Source: an uncultured Bacteroidales bacterium (GTDB taxonomy: Bacteria; Bacteroidota; Bacteroidia; Bacteroidales; Paludibacteraceae). Taken from it: a stretch of 64,000 nt of DNA. Below the pieces are notes generated by a model that did no database searches, had not been told where the DNA came from, and saw only the letters and a list, made by a program, of their open reading frames with translations. Below, piece after piece: positions 15,520 through 23,773 of the stretch. The stretch spans positions 62,001-126,000 of the forward strand of contig CALCUH010000135.1 in the NCBI GenBank assembly GCA_937907165.1. The letters run 5' to 3'. Position 1 is the first letter of the stretch; each line of letters starts with the position of its first letter. Position numbers and translations under genes: made by a program.

Positions 15520-16248
15520 TTAATTACAAATAAATCCATCTGGCATTTTGAGCTTATGCTCACCAGCTTTATGCAATAATTCAATTTTATTAATAATATC
15601 AATATTTTGTGTCTTTTCCTCTTCGGTAAGCTTTCCACGTAAATAGTTGTCTAAAAAATCGTATGTAAAGCCAAAATTATCTTCGTCGGTTTTTCCTGTT
15701 AATCCGTCTGATGGCTGCTTGGTAATAAACTTTTCGTCTAACTCAAAGTCTTTGGCTATATCAAGACCGAGTTCTACTACCTCTGTTTTTGTTAAATTTT
15801 GAATTGGATTAAAATCATATCCTCCGTCTCCGTGCTTCGTAAACCACGAACAATACCGCTCTGAATAATTTCCTGTTCCTATAACTTGATAACCAAGCGT
15901 CTGGGCAATTGCATATAGAACAGTCATGCGCAGACGGGGAGCGATATTTGTTTTTGACTTAGCTGAAATATCAATTGATGTAGCATCTAGAAGAGCCGTC
16001 ATTGCACTCCCGATATTAACGGTCATTGTTCTTAAATTAAGCTGCTTTGCAATCTCAATAGAATCATTTATATCTGCTTGAACACCATTTGGCATCATCA
16101 CAGCAACCATATTATCGCCCCAAACCTTTTTTGCAAGCATGGCAACAACAGTTGAGTCCTTACCTCCGGATAATCCGAGAACAACTCCCTTAACATTATT
16201 GTTCTTTTTATAATCTTCCAGCCATTGGATAATTTCTTTCTTAAACAT
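15520..16248 (-). CDS. nadE: NAD synthetase (NadE), ammonia-dependent form
   Basis: 242 residues from ATG 16248 (MFKKEIIQW), chosen because GAGGAG lies 13 bases upstream; the longer frame to 16305 overlaps pnuC by 50 bases. The PP-loop ATP pyrophosphatase motif LGLSGGKDST marks the adenylating site, and GTGNYSERYCSW and KTEVVELG are conserved NadE elements. There is no glutaminase domain, so ammonia is the likely nitrogen donor. Known reaction: NaAD plus ATP plus ammonia to NAD, the last step of the deamidated route. It follows pnuC by four bases. Confidence 0.93.
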   Translation of the reverse strand: MFKKEIIQWLEDYKKNNNVKGVVLGLSGGKDSTVVAMLAKKVWGDNMVAVMMPNGVQADINDSIEIAKQLNLRTMTVNIGSAMTALLDATSIDISAKSKTNIAPRLRMTVLYAIAQTLGYQVIGTGNYSERYCSWFTKHGDGGYDFNPIQNLTKTEVVELGLDIAKDFELDEKFITKQPSDGLTGKTDEDNFGFTYDFLDNYLRGKLTEEEKTQNIDIINKIELLHKAGEHKLKMPDGFICN

Positions 16249-16252
16249 TTTA

Positions 16253-16981
16253 TTACATCTCCTCGTGTGATGTTGCGGCAAGTCGCTCCCACTTAATCCA
16301 GCCATAAATACAATTTACGGTCCAGAACGCATACTGAATAATCATTATCCAATTACCCAAAATTGCAAACATAATCAAACTGAGAATATCTTCAACAATC
16401 CAAAACGCCCACTGCTCCTTATATCCAAGCATGAGGAAGATTTGTGCAATGAACGGCGCTGTCGTTGTGATAGAATCAAACCACGGAAGCGGATCACTCG
16501 TTTTCGCGAGCACCAATGCAAGGACAACAGTTGAGGCAAAAAGAATAACAAGAGAGATAAACCATCCGTTTTTGGAAAGTAGTTTAGATTTAACAGAGGT
16601 AGATCCGTCTTCTTTTGTTCTGTAATGCTTAATCCAAATTACAACGCCTATAATCATAGTGATAAAATAGAAAACGTTCTCTCCAACTTCACCCCAAAGA
16701 CGTTCAGGGATCGCCACAGCGAAAACATATGTAAACAACTGAATGAACCCGAAGACATAAAATGATAGCTTGCCCTGTGCACACAATACAACCGCAATGA
16801 TGCCAGTCAATCCGCTTACGGATGTCCAAAAAATCACAGAATTAGACATTCCATCTGGATTCAAACATGTATAAACAATTGCCGCAATCTGGACCAAGAT
16901 ACCAATTGCAAGAAACCACCAGTCAAACTTTGTTTGACCGTTGATAAATTCGGCTTTAAGCCAATTTTTAATTCTACTCAT
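16253..16981 (-). CDS. pnuC: PnuC-family nicotinamide riboside/mononucleotide transporter
   Basis: 242 residues, strongly hydrophobic, with about seven predicted membrane segments (WWFLAIGILVQIAAIVYTC, ISLVILFASTVVLALVLA and others), matching the seven-helix PnuC fold. Conserved features include the tryptophan-rich region WAFWIVEDILSLIMFA and NWIMIIQYAFWTVNCIYG. Known role: facilitated uptake of nicotinamide riboside, trapped by phosphorylation in the cytoplasm. The NadR kinase domain encoded two genes upstream would do the trapping. A phage-made membrane transporter implies that host NAD precursor import is limiting in infection. Confidence 0.92.
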   Translation of the reverse strand: MSRIKNWLKAEFINGQTKFDWWFLAIGILVQIAAIVYTCLNPDGMSNSVIFWTSVSGLTGIIAVVLCAQGKLSFYVFGFIQLFTYVFAVAIPERLWGEVGENVFYFITMIIGVVIWIKHYRTKEDGSTSVKSKLLSKNGWFISLVILFASTVVLALVLAKTSDPLPWFDSITTTAPFIAQIFLMLGYKEQWAFWIVEDILSLIMFAILGNWIMIIQYAFWTVNCIYGWIKWERLAATSHEEM

Positions 16982-17019
16982 CTTTTAACCATCCTTATTA
17001 TATGTTTTGTTAGCAGTTA

Positions 17020-17277
17020 TCAGTTTTCTACCGGTGTATAGAAGTCATTGATATCGACATAAGCACGTTGACAACGACTACACGGTGCCATATTAGGACG
17101 AAAATCTATATATTGGCAGCCCTCACACGGTGTGCCATTTGTATGAATGACGGCGACAAAATGAAACACATCTCTTTCAGACACCCTATTTTCATGAGCG
17201 AAATCTTCAAGGTCTGAGTCTGTACAAATGGTTTCACTCACGATCATATCCAACAACTTTTCTCTCCAATTACTCAT
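17020..17277 (-). CDS. Small protein with paired CxxC zinc-ribbon-like motifs
   Basis: 85 residues with CEGC and CSRC separated by about 13 residues, a plausible zinc knuckle. The rest is acidic and helical (DLEDFAHENRVSERDVFHF). It overlaps the end of nadR by 8 bases and precedes pnuC by 38 bases. Function unknown; it may be a regulator or structural zinc protein. Confidence 0.65.
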   Translation of the reverse strand: MSNWREKLLDMIVSETICTDSDLEDFAHENRVSERDVFHFVAVIHTNGTPCEGCQYIDFRPNMAPCSRCQRAYVDINDFYTPVEN

Positions 17278-18361
17278 ATAAACTCCTAATATAATCTCTT
17301 ACTTTACAAAAATTTTCATAGTAATTTCCGGTAAGTACCTCATACTTATATCCGCGCTCGTCGTAAAGGTGCTTTAAATCTTCAAAAAACCGCTTCCTAA
17401 TCTCATAATCAGAGTCTGGCATATATCGCTCACCGTCGTCAACAATACCTCGTTCGTGCGGCGCCAAAAGAAATATCTTATCCCATATCGTTGTTTCATC
17501 ATATGCGTCTGCCAATTTAACCAATGTTTCATAATCCTGAACAGAGATACCAAAACCATCCCTTTCGGCATATGCGTTGGCATACATCAGCGTAACCATA
17601 TTGTCTGTGTCGGAAATAAATACGCCAGGGTTTTGCGGGGAACAAATCAATTCTTCGTTATATTTATGTTGCTCATAAATATTATAAATAAAATCTTTAA
17701 CATTGAATTCAGGATCTGTTTTTAGAGCACAGTTATCACGGCCTTTTTCATATGAATACGGGATTGCAAAATACTTGCCAATGTCCCGGCACAGCGTAGT
17801 TTTGCCCTCTGATGCAGTACCCGCAATAAGAATATTTTTAGAGAAATACGCTCTAAAAGGAGGTGTAATTTTATTCCAATACTTTAGAGGCTGCTCTCTA
17901 CACAGTGTACCAGAAACAGGATTTTCATTACGGTTCATTAAAACAACTTTAGATTTATAACCTTTAAAATTAGCCACATCATTTAGCATAAGGTCGGTCT
18001 TATAACGATCTTCAGCGACATACCAAATAAACTCATTTCGGTAAAGGTCTACGTGTGCATCTCTGATTTTCTCATAAACAGCGTTTGTCCAACTTCTCCA
18101 ATTATCAGGACTCATCGACTCATCAATACCTAACTCTGTGTCGTTAATCATAACTACCTTCAGAACCTCATCTTCAAGATAATTATGAATAATACGATAC
18201 CTCTTAATAAGAGGAAGATCATAATCATCTCCACGATGCTCGTGATCGTAACCACAAACGACAACAAATGTCAAATCATTTTCTTTCTTTGCCCTCATAA
18301 TAACATCAAGATGCCCCTGATGCAAAGGACAATAACCACCAAAAGTGATGCCAATTTTCAT
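17270..18361 (-). CDS. nadR: NadR-like bifunctional NMN adenylyltransferase and ribosylnicotinamide kinase
   Basis: 363 residues. Residues 1-170 are a nucleotidyltransferase with GGYCPLHQGHLD and a C-terminal signature VSGTLCRE (equivalent of ISGTxIR). Residues 175-360 are a P-loop kinase with GTASEGKTTL, as in the ribosylnicotinamide kinase domain of NadR. It lacks the N-terminal DNA-binding repressor domain of enterobacterial NadR, matching enzymes such as that of Haemophilus. Known role: nicotinamide riboside to NMN to NAD, using substrate brought in by PnuC. It is the first recognisable enzyme of the unit driven from 19090-19118. Confidence 0.92.
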   Translation of the reverse strand: MKIGITFGGYCPLHQGHLDVIMRAKKENDLTFVVVCGYDHEHRGDDYDLPLIKRYRIIHNYLEDEVLKVVMINDTELGIDESMSPDNWRSWTNAVYEKIRDAHVDLYRNEFIWYVAEDRYKTDLMLNDVANFKGYKSKVVLMNRNENPVSGTLCREQPLKYWNKITPPFRAYFSKNILIAGTASEGKTTLCRDIGKYFAIPYSYEKGRDNCALKTDPEFNVKDFIYNIYEQHKYNEELICSPQNPGVFISDTDNMVTLMYANAYAERDGFGISVQDYETLVKLADAYDETTIWDKIFLLAPHERGIVDDGERYMPDSDYEIRKRFFEDLKHLYDERGYKYEVLTGNYYENFCKVRDYIRSLYE

Positions 18362-18365
18362 TTGT

Positions 18366-18704
18366 TTAATTCACCTTCCTGTATTTTTGCGCGTCTTCAT
18401 AATCGTATGTCGTTGTGCAATATATAATAGAGTTCTCATCATTGGGAGAACGTGTGCTTACTTTACAGAAATATTTATTCCCTATACCGTGGGTGTTAAT
18501 TTGCACATCAATACTATCAAGCACGTCCCCATTTTCAAACTGAGAATACAACGGAACGGGTGACGCGAACACACCGAGCGCAAGCATACGTTCCGCCATG
18601 ACTGTTACCGAAAAGTCACTTAACGGATCTGCTGTTTCTGGGTAACATTTTCGAATAACTTCAATTAATCTGTCTCTAATAAGTCGTTCATCTACTTTTT
18701 CCAT
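18366..18704 (-). CDS. Hypothetical protein
   Basis: 112 residues with a helical N-terminus (RLIRDRLIEVIRKCYPETADP) and a beta-rich C-terminus ending YDYEDAQKYRKVN. No motif recognised. It overlaps the upstream gene by 17 bases and lies four bases before nadR, so it is part of the NAD unit. No function claimed. Confidence 0.65.
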   Translation of the reverse strand: MEKVDERLIRDRLIEVIRKCYPETADPLSDFSVTVMAERMLALGVFASPVPLYSQFENGDVLDSIDVQINTHGIGNKYFCKVSTRSPNDENSIIYCTTTYDYEDAQKYRKVN

Positions 18705-19059
18705 CCACGTTATCCCCCGCCACTCTCACTCCATGATCATATAGACACAATGCAAGTGCATATGCGTCAACATCATAATATGCAGCATCGCATCCAAAAT
18801 ATGAGTTAATGGCATCAACAATCATATTTAATTGATAATCTTTGGACTCGATTGCCGCAGCAGTTCTTACGGTCTCATAAAAATTGCATTTAGATCTATC
18901 TCCGCCGCAATCGCACTCATCACGCTCTTTTGTACCGTTGCACACCGCGTATTTCTGTTCGCGATATTTATAAACAGACCCATTGAAGATGTTATACACC
19001 GGAACAGATCTCTTTCCTTCTTCGTAGCAATTACATGTTTTTGTAGTATTTGTCTCCAT
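18688..19059 (-). CDS. Hypothetical cysteine-rich protein
   Basis: 123 residues. The N-terminal 65 hold several cysteines (TCNCYEEGKR, CDCGGDRSKC), suggesting zinc or another metal site; the second half contains repeated tyrosines and aspartates (YFGCDAAYYDVDAYALAL). It is the first gene downstream of the promoter at 19090-19118. Family unknown. Confidence 0.65.
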   Translation of the reverse strand: METNTTKTCNCYEEGKRSVPVYNIFNGSVYKYREQKYAVCNGTKERDECDCGGDRSKCNFYETVRTAAAIESKDYQLNMIVDAINSYFGCDAAYYDVDAYALALCLYDHGVRVAGDNVDGKSR

Positions 19060-19089
19060 TTTTATACCCCTCCTCGTTTTTTCAACCGT

Positions 19090-19118
19090 ATTATATCACA
19101 ATATATATATTCTGTCAA
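19090..19118 (-). promoter_or_regulatory. Consensus sigma-70-type promoter for the nadR-pnuC-nadE unit
   Basis: Minus strand -35 TTGACA (19113-19118), 17-bp spacer, -10 TATAAT (19090-19095). Start expected about 19083, 24 bases ahead of the first gene. Confidence 0.9.
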
Positions 19119-19139
19119 GAGTTTTCTTAAAAAAAATAA

Positions 19140-19168
19140 AAAAAAGATGGGTATTTCCCATCTTTTTT
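19140..19168 (-). terminator. Rho-independent terminator after the glycosyltransferase gene
   Basis: Inverted repeat AAAAAAGATGGG/CCCATCTTTTTT with a TATTT-type loop and A/T runs on both sides, so it can work in either direction. It lies 11 bases after the glycosyltransferase stop and 22 bases before the next promoter. Confidence 0.85.
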
Positions 19169-19178
19169 GTGATGAATT

Positions 19179-20363
19179 TTAATCAATTTGAATTTTACCG
19201 GAGGTATTTAGCCAATTATAATCATTAAACAAGCCGCTTCTGGAGGCATATTCTATATCAACTTGTGTTTTTAGACATGACAGCGCTTCTTCAAACAAAT
19301 ATTTCGCGAGTATATAATCACCGCGATAGCAAGCATTGATTGCTTGTATTTGAAGTTTTTTCCACGGAGCCCACGCCTCGTCTGTCATTGTCCAATCATG
19401 AGAATGCACGGACTTTTCTTCCATTGTTTGCAAAACTTCCTCAGACTCTACGTATTTGCCTTCGTATGCCAAAGACTGAGCAAGATCGCAATACATTTCT
19501 CTGCTTGTTGGATTTAATGACAACCCTCTGCGGAACCACACGTCAGCCATTTCATTGTCGCCGCACTTTACAAACCATTTACCAAGACACATACATGTAT
19601 CAGCAACAAGCGAATTACTCTTGTCGTTCTTTATTCTAGAATATAGCTTAATTGCCATACCAATAGCCATGGGATAATCACTATGGAAAGAATACTCTCT
19701 TGCCAAGTAGTATAGACCATAATCATCGTCCGGGGACTCTTTTACACGAAGCTCCAGTAGGCCAAGATACGAGCTACGGCTTTTTGTATCATCTGGATAG
19801 TGTCTAAGATAAATCTTATTCTCATCAAGATAATATTCTCCATCGTATTGATACTCGCTATCCAGAGCAAGCGTTTCGTGTACTGGGTACTCCCATTTCC
19901 AACCATGCCTCTGTGTAATTTTATCATACCAAAAATACCACTTTGGTGTGTCTGTTTCTTTATCCATCTGCCAAGCATATTGATAATAAATGCGCTTAAA
20001 ATTAGGATGCTCTGCAACACATTGACGTAAATCGTCCCAAAAATCATGAATTAAAATTTCGTCTAAGTCAGTGCATATCATAACGTCGCATTCCGGCACA
20101 AGCTCAATGCTATGATTACGCGGCACATCAAATCTCCACGGCGAAAATGTTTCTTGACCGATAATCATTCTGTCTGGTGGCATTCCAATTTTTTCGGCCG
20201 TTTGTTTTAACACATTTATTGTGTCATCCGTGGAACCCGTATCGAGCACGCAGATATAGTCGGCCCCGTTACCATTGTCCCACATACTCTTTACCCATCT
20301 CTCGGCAAACATTGATTCATTTTTGCAGATAGCATACACACTAACAATCGGACGTTTTTCCAT
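19179..20363 (-). CDS. Family 2 glycosyltransferase with TPR-like C-terminus
   Basis: 394 residues. The N-terminal GT-A domain has YAICKNE, LDTGSTDDT and the nucleotide-sugar/metal site CTDLDEI (DxD-like). The C-terminal half is helical, with repeated SLxP...A..Y-type segments resembling TPR units (about residues 230-360), as in SunS-like transferases. The acceptor is unknown: modified phage DNA, a virion protein or a host surface component are all possible. It is the last gene of the replication unit, just before a strong terminator, so it is expressed with replication rather than structural genes. Confidence 0.85.
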   Translation of the reverse strand: MEKRPIVSVYAICKNESMFAERWVKSMWDNGNGADYICVLDTGSTDDTINVLKQTAEKIGMPPDRMIIGQETFSPWRFDVPRNHSIELVPECDVMICTDLDEILIHDFWDDLRQCVAEHPNFKRIYYQYAWQMDKETDTPKWYFWYDKITQRHGWKWEYPVHETLALDSEYQYDGEYYLDENKIYLRHYPDDTKSRSSYLGLLELRVKESPDDDYGLYYLAREYSFHSDYPMAIGMAIKLYSRIKNDKSNSLVADTCMCLGKWFVKCGDNEMADVWFRRGLSLNPTSREMYCDLAQSLAYEGKYVESEEVLQTMEEKSVHSHDWTMTDEAWAPWKKLQIQAINACYRGDYILAKYLFEEALSCLKTQVDIEYASRSGLFNDYNWLNTSGKIQID

Positions 20364-20378
20364 AAATAAAAACCACCT

Positions 20379-20600
20379 TTACTTGTGAATAAAATCAGGG
20401 CACTTCTCAATAAGAATTTCTGTCATATAGCAGTTGTGCTTACCACATTCTGGTATGCGCCAAAATTTAATTTCGCCATTATCATCTTCTTTAAATACGG
20501 CATCTGATTTTCTAAATTTACAATGCCAGCACTGCCCAACATTCTTTTTTACATATTTCTTTGCCGCATCTTCTGCTTTATCGAAGAAATTATTCTGCAT
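20379..20600 (-). CDS. Small protein with possible zinc site
   Basis: 73 residues from ATG 20600 (MQNNFFDK), chosen because GGAG lies eight bases upstream and the longer frame to 20657 runs 68 bases into the preceding gene. Two cysteine groups (CWHC and CGKHNC) could bind zinc. The coding start overlaps the end of the upstream gene by 11 bases in another frame. Function unknown. Confidence 0.65.
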   Translation of the reverse strand: MQNNFFDKAEDAAKKYVKKNVGQCWHCKFRKSDAVFKEDDNGEIKFWRIPECGKHNCYMTEILIEKCPDFIHK

Positions 20601-21126
20601 TATTTTCTTCTCCATTATTTTCTTCCTCGGTAATCTCCTGTGATTGCACAGACTCAAATTCTGGATCTAACGTATATACTGGTACCCACTCGTTTGTATC
20701 TTTATCTTTGACGAGAATGTCCGTATATAGATCAAATAGCCACTTATCAGCAACAACCTCATTGCCGTCAACAACCCCTGTATGATTATCTTCTTCTAAG
20801 CATACGAGGGAATTCTTACCCTCTTCGCGCATCAAGTGAAAAATATCGTCTTTGTGTTCATCTACCCAAGAACGATACTCTTCGGTATAATCCGTTGCTT
20901 TTCTACTAAGAATTTCGTCTGCGTTAATTTTAACCTCTGTCCCAGTAGGTACAAGCTCTTCGTTGTCCAAATGTGCAACGCCATGTTGCATTAATGTACG
21001 AAGCGCGTCTGCGTCAAGCCCTGTACCAGACTGCAATCTAGCGAGTGCAATAGCAATCTCAAATTCTTCCTTTGTATAGGTCGTTTTGTGTTCCTTATTG
21101 AACTTTCTTCTTTGCGCACGGTTCAT
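20590..21126 (-). CDS. Hypothetical protein with acidic C-terminus
   Basis: 178 residues. A basic N-terminus (MNRAQRRKFNKEHK) is followed by a helical region and a strongly acidic tail (EITEEENNGEENNAE). The charge split could reflect binding to nucleic acid or to a replication partner, but no family is recognised. It lies 25 bases downstream of the RecJ-like gene in the replication unit. Confidence 0.65.
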   Translation of the reverse strand: MNRAQRRKFNKEHKTTYTKEEFEIAIALARLQSGTGLDADALRTLMQHGVAHLDNEELVPTGTEVKINADEILSRKATDYTEEYRSWVDEHKDDIFHLMREEGKNSLVCLEEDNHTGVVDGNEVVADKWLFDLYTDILVKDKDTNEWVPVYTLDPEFESVQSQEITEEENNGEENNAE

Positions 21127-21151
21127 AAAAACATCTCCTTATTTTTTTTCT

Positions 21152-22756
21152 TTAAAATGAAAATTCATAATAATCCAATATCAACTGTATATATTTCTGC
21201 TTACCATAATAGGCAACATCCGGTGTCCCGACGCACACTATATGTTTTGCACAATCCCATTTTTCATACGTATCATCGTTCCACTTTATATATAATACAC
21301 CTGTTTCATCTATGACTTTTAAGTGCTGTCCTCCCTTGAAACAAGAAACAACAAAATTGTCAGAGCGAACCATAATATTTACTGGTTCAAAATCCTTTCC
21401 GCTAACACGGTTTATAATCTTTATATTTCTAATCAAATCGGCAGTAATTTGGTTTGGATTCAGCAAAATATCGCACATCAGCGTTTTTGTTTGCTCAATG
21501 TCTTGCAGATCTTGCTCAAGATTGGCCTTTAAAACAGTTATTTTATTTGGCGCACATTTAAACCCGGCAGACAATTCGTGCCCTTTACATGAAGCATATT
21601 CATATTTGTTTACATACTTCGTAAAGTCATCGACGCCAACTGCACGCATCGACCCGGCGCACGATCCGTCGTCTGACTTATGATATACAATCACCGGTCT
21701 CTGCATGTTGCCCAATATTCTATTTGCGATAACGCCAGTTAAGTTTTTATATTGTTTATCAATCTCGACAATAATCGTTCTGTCGTTCTGTTGCTCGTCT
21801 ATTTGGCGCTCAATATCTGGCATTAATTTAGAAATGATATTTACCTGTTCGTCTTTTAGCTTCTTTCCCTTTTTAACACACTCATCAACAACATCGACAT
21901 CATCTTCTGCGAAAATTTTAGCGGCTATGTCATTGTTTTCCATACGAACACATGCGTTTACAAGTGGTGCAATAGAGAATGCTATTGCAGAGGTATTGAA
22001 CTCATAACTGCCGATAATTTTTTTAATACCATAGTTGTTTACATTATTTAATCCATTTGATACTATATATCTATTTTCTGGCGACAGCATCGAACTAACA
22101 TCGGCAACGATTCCGCAGGCCGCAAGATCGTACATGTCGTTTGCATAATAAGTCAGTAGATTATAATCGATATACATACAAAATTTCAGACATACACCGG
22201 CACCAGAAAGTTGCGGGTTAGGATAATCGTTCGCAGAAGATACTAAAACAAAATCATCACCAAGATTTTCTGAATCGTTTAATACGCTGTCAGGAACCAT
22301 GTGGTGGTCGAGACATAGCACCCTCCACCCGGCACGAACAAATTTTGTATAATCACTTTCTTCATTTATACTATCAACAATAATTAATAAGCCAGCATTG
22401 CCATCCGGCACGTCAAAATTCTCAATGCCGTGAACTTTACCGCTTTGTATAGTATATGATATTTGTCTATGTGGCATAATTTGTCTCAAATATCTATACA
22501 TAATGGCGGAAGAAGTAACTCCATCAACATCATTATCCGCTACAATCAGTACGCGATATCCGAGCTGTTTTGCTTCGCATATCATATCATATGCTTTATC
22601 AATATTTTTTAATTTAGAAAGCGGTATCAAGTTCTCCGGTGGTGGTCGAAAGAATCTATCAAAATCATTAATTTTACGTGATTCCAAAATTCGTTTTATA
22701 ATTTCATTATCGCCAAGCTGACGACCGTCTATTTGATAATTATATAGAACCCTCAC
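21152..22756 (-). CDS. RecJ-like DHH single-strand DNA exonuclease
   Basis: 534 residues. DHH-family motifs: motif I VADNDVDGVTSSA (near residue 73), then the DHH motif itself (CLDHHMVP, near residue 150) and a later GAGVCLKF. The C-terminal half holds the DHHA1-type nucleotide contact region (CKGHELSAGF). Known role: Mn-dependent 5'-3' degradation of single-stranded DNA in recombination and repair. It overlaps the primase gene by 17 bases. RecJ has about 577 residues, so the length fits. It could also be a related oligonucleotide-degrading enzyme. Confidence 0.85.
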   Translation of the reverse strand: MRVLYNYQIDGRQLGDNEIIKRILESRKINDFDRFFRPPPENLIPLSKLKNIDKAYDMICEAKQLGYRVLIVADNDVDGVTSSAIMYRYLRQIMPHRQISYTIQSGKVHGIENFDVPDGNAGLLIIVDSINEESDYTKFVRAGWRVLCLDHHMVPDSVLNDSENLGDDFVLVSSANDYPNPQLSGAGVCLKFCMYIDYNLLTYYANDMYDLAACGIVADVSSMLSPENRYIVSNGLNNVNNYGIKKIIGSYEFNTSAIAFSIAPLVNACVRMENNDIAAKIFAEDDVDVVDECVKKGKKLKDEQVNIISKLMPDIERQIDEQQNDRTIIVEIDKQYKNLTGVIANRILGNMQRPVIVYHKSDDGSCAGSMRAVGVDDFTKYVNKYEYASCKGHELSAGFKCAPNKITVLKANLEQDLQDIEQTKTLMCDILLNPNQITADLIRNIKIINRVSGKDFEPVNIMVRSDNFVVSCFKGGQHLKVIDETGVLYIKWNDDTYEKWDCAKHIVCVGTPDVAYYGKQKYIQLILDYYEFSF

Positions 22757-23762
22757 GATATACTTTCACGAACTCCTTCCTAATTTTATTAAAAGTGTCT
22801 AATCCTCTATCGGTTGGCGAATCTTTTTCTTTTAACAAATCGCAATCACGCCAATCGAAATAGCTAACCTTAGAACATCTCATCACATCAACGTCGGCAA
22901 ATACCTCGGCGTTATGTATAGAGCTTTCAATTGCCAACGAATTATCCATCATGAAAACAACTTCTGACGGCTGCAAAGCAAGAAGCATAATTGCCTGATC
23001 TTCGCTAAGAGAATTAGATCCGAGTGCAACAGCATTATGTATACCCATTGTATCTGCCTGTAATACCGATTTCTCGGCTTCAAATACATATACAGTGTTG
23101 CGATACATATCTGCATAATTTTCTACATATCCATATAATGTGGTTGACATTTGACATGGATACATATATAAATATTTAGGCTCATTCTCTTCTGGCGTAT
23201 AATTACATCTGCCCTTCACACCAATTAGTTCTCCATATGAGTTTTTAATCGGTATAGCGACGCGCTGATCTACCTTAGAAAATCTTATGTCGAACTTCTT
23301 TTGCGTTTTGATAGATATGCCATCTGTTAAAAAGCGCTGCGATGGAACGCGGTCAAATTCATTCAAAACACCCTCATCAATCGGCTCAGATACACGTGCT
23401 TCTCTATGTGACATTATATTATCAAAAACGCCACCGAACAACTGTGTTTTTCTCCTTGCGGCAGAGAAACTGGATACACCAAGCTCTTGTTTTACAAAGG
23501 ATAATACATCTTTAAGTGTAACACCACGAATTTTAGTAATATAAGCGAATAAATCATCGCTTATATTTCGCCCATAATCTTTTACATAAATTTTTGGGTT
23601 GTCAACCAATCTGATCATAACGGACGATGGGTTGCTATCATCTTCAACGCCACATCGTATTTCTTTTTGCGTCATTTTGACTTTAGCGAACCCATAATGT
23701 TCGAGTATGTTGACGATATGATCAGGGCTCTCAACAAGCATCTCTTTAATTTCGTCAAACAT
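22740..23762 (-). CDS. DnaG-type primase with TOPRIM domain
   Basis: 340 residues from ATG 23762 (MFDEIKEML), with AAGGCGG upstream; the longer frame to 23816 overlaps the helicase gene. The TOPRIM domain shows EAEKSVLQAD (catalytic-type glutamate), NAVALGSNSLS and MMDNS. The N-terminal region keeps the CHC2-like outline (IRCGVEDDSNPSS) but has lost the zinc-binding cysteines and histidine, unlike host DnaG. Known role: synthesis of RNA primers for lagging-strand replication. It follows the helicase gene by 11 bases. Confidence 0.85.
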   Translation of the reverse strand: MFDEIKEMLVESPDHIVNILEHYGFAKVKMTQKEIRCGVEDDSNPSSVMIRLVDNPKIYVKDYGRNISDDLFAYITKIRGVTLKDVLSFVKQELGVSSFSAARRKTQLFGGVFDNIMSHREARVSEPIDEGVLNEFDRVPSQRFLTDGISIKTQKKFDIRFSKVDQRVAIPIKNSYGELIGVKGRCNYTPEENEPKYLYMYPCQMSTTLYGYVENYADMYRNTVYVFEAEKSVLQADTMGIHNAVALGSNSLSEDQAIMLLALQPSEVVFMMDNSLAIESSIHNAEVFADVDVMRCSKVSYFDWRDCDLLKEKDSPTDRGLDTFNKIRKEFVKVYREGSI

Positions 23763-23773
23763 AAAGTACCGCC

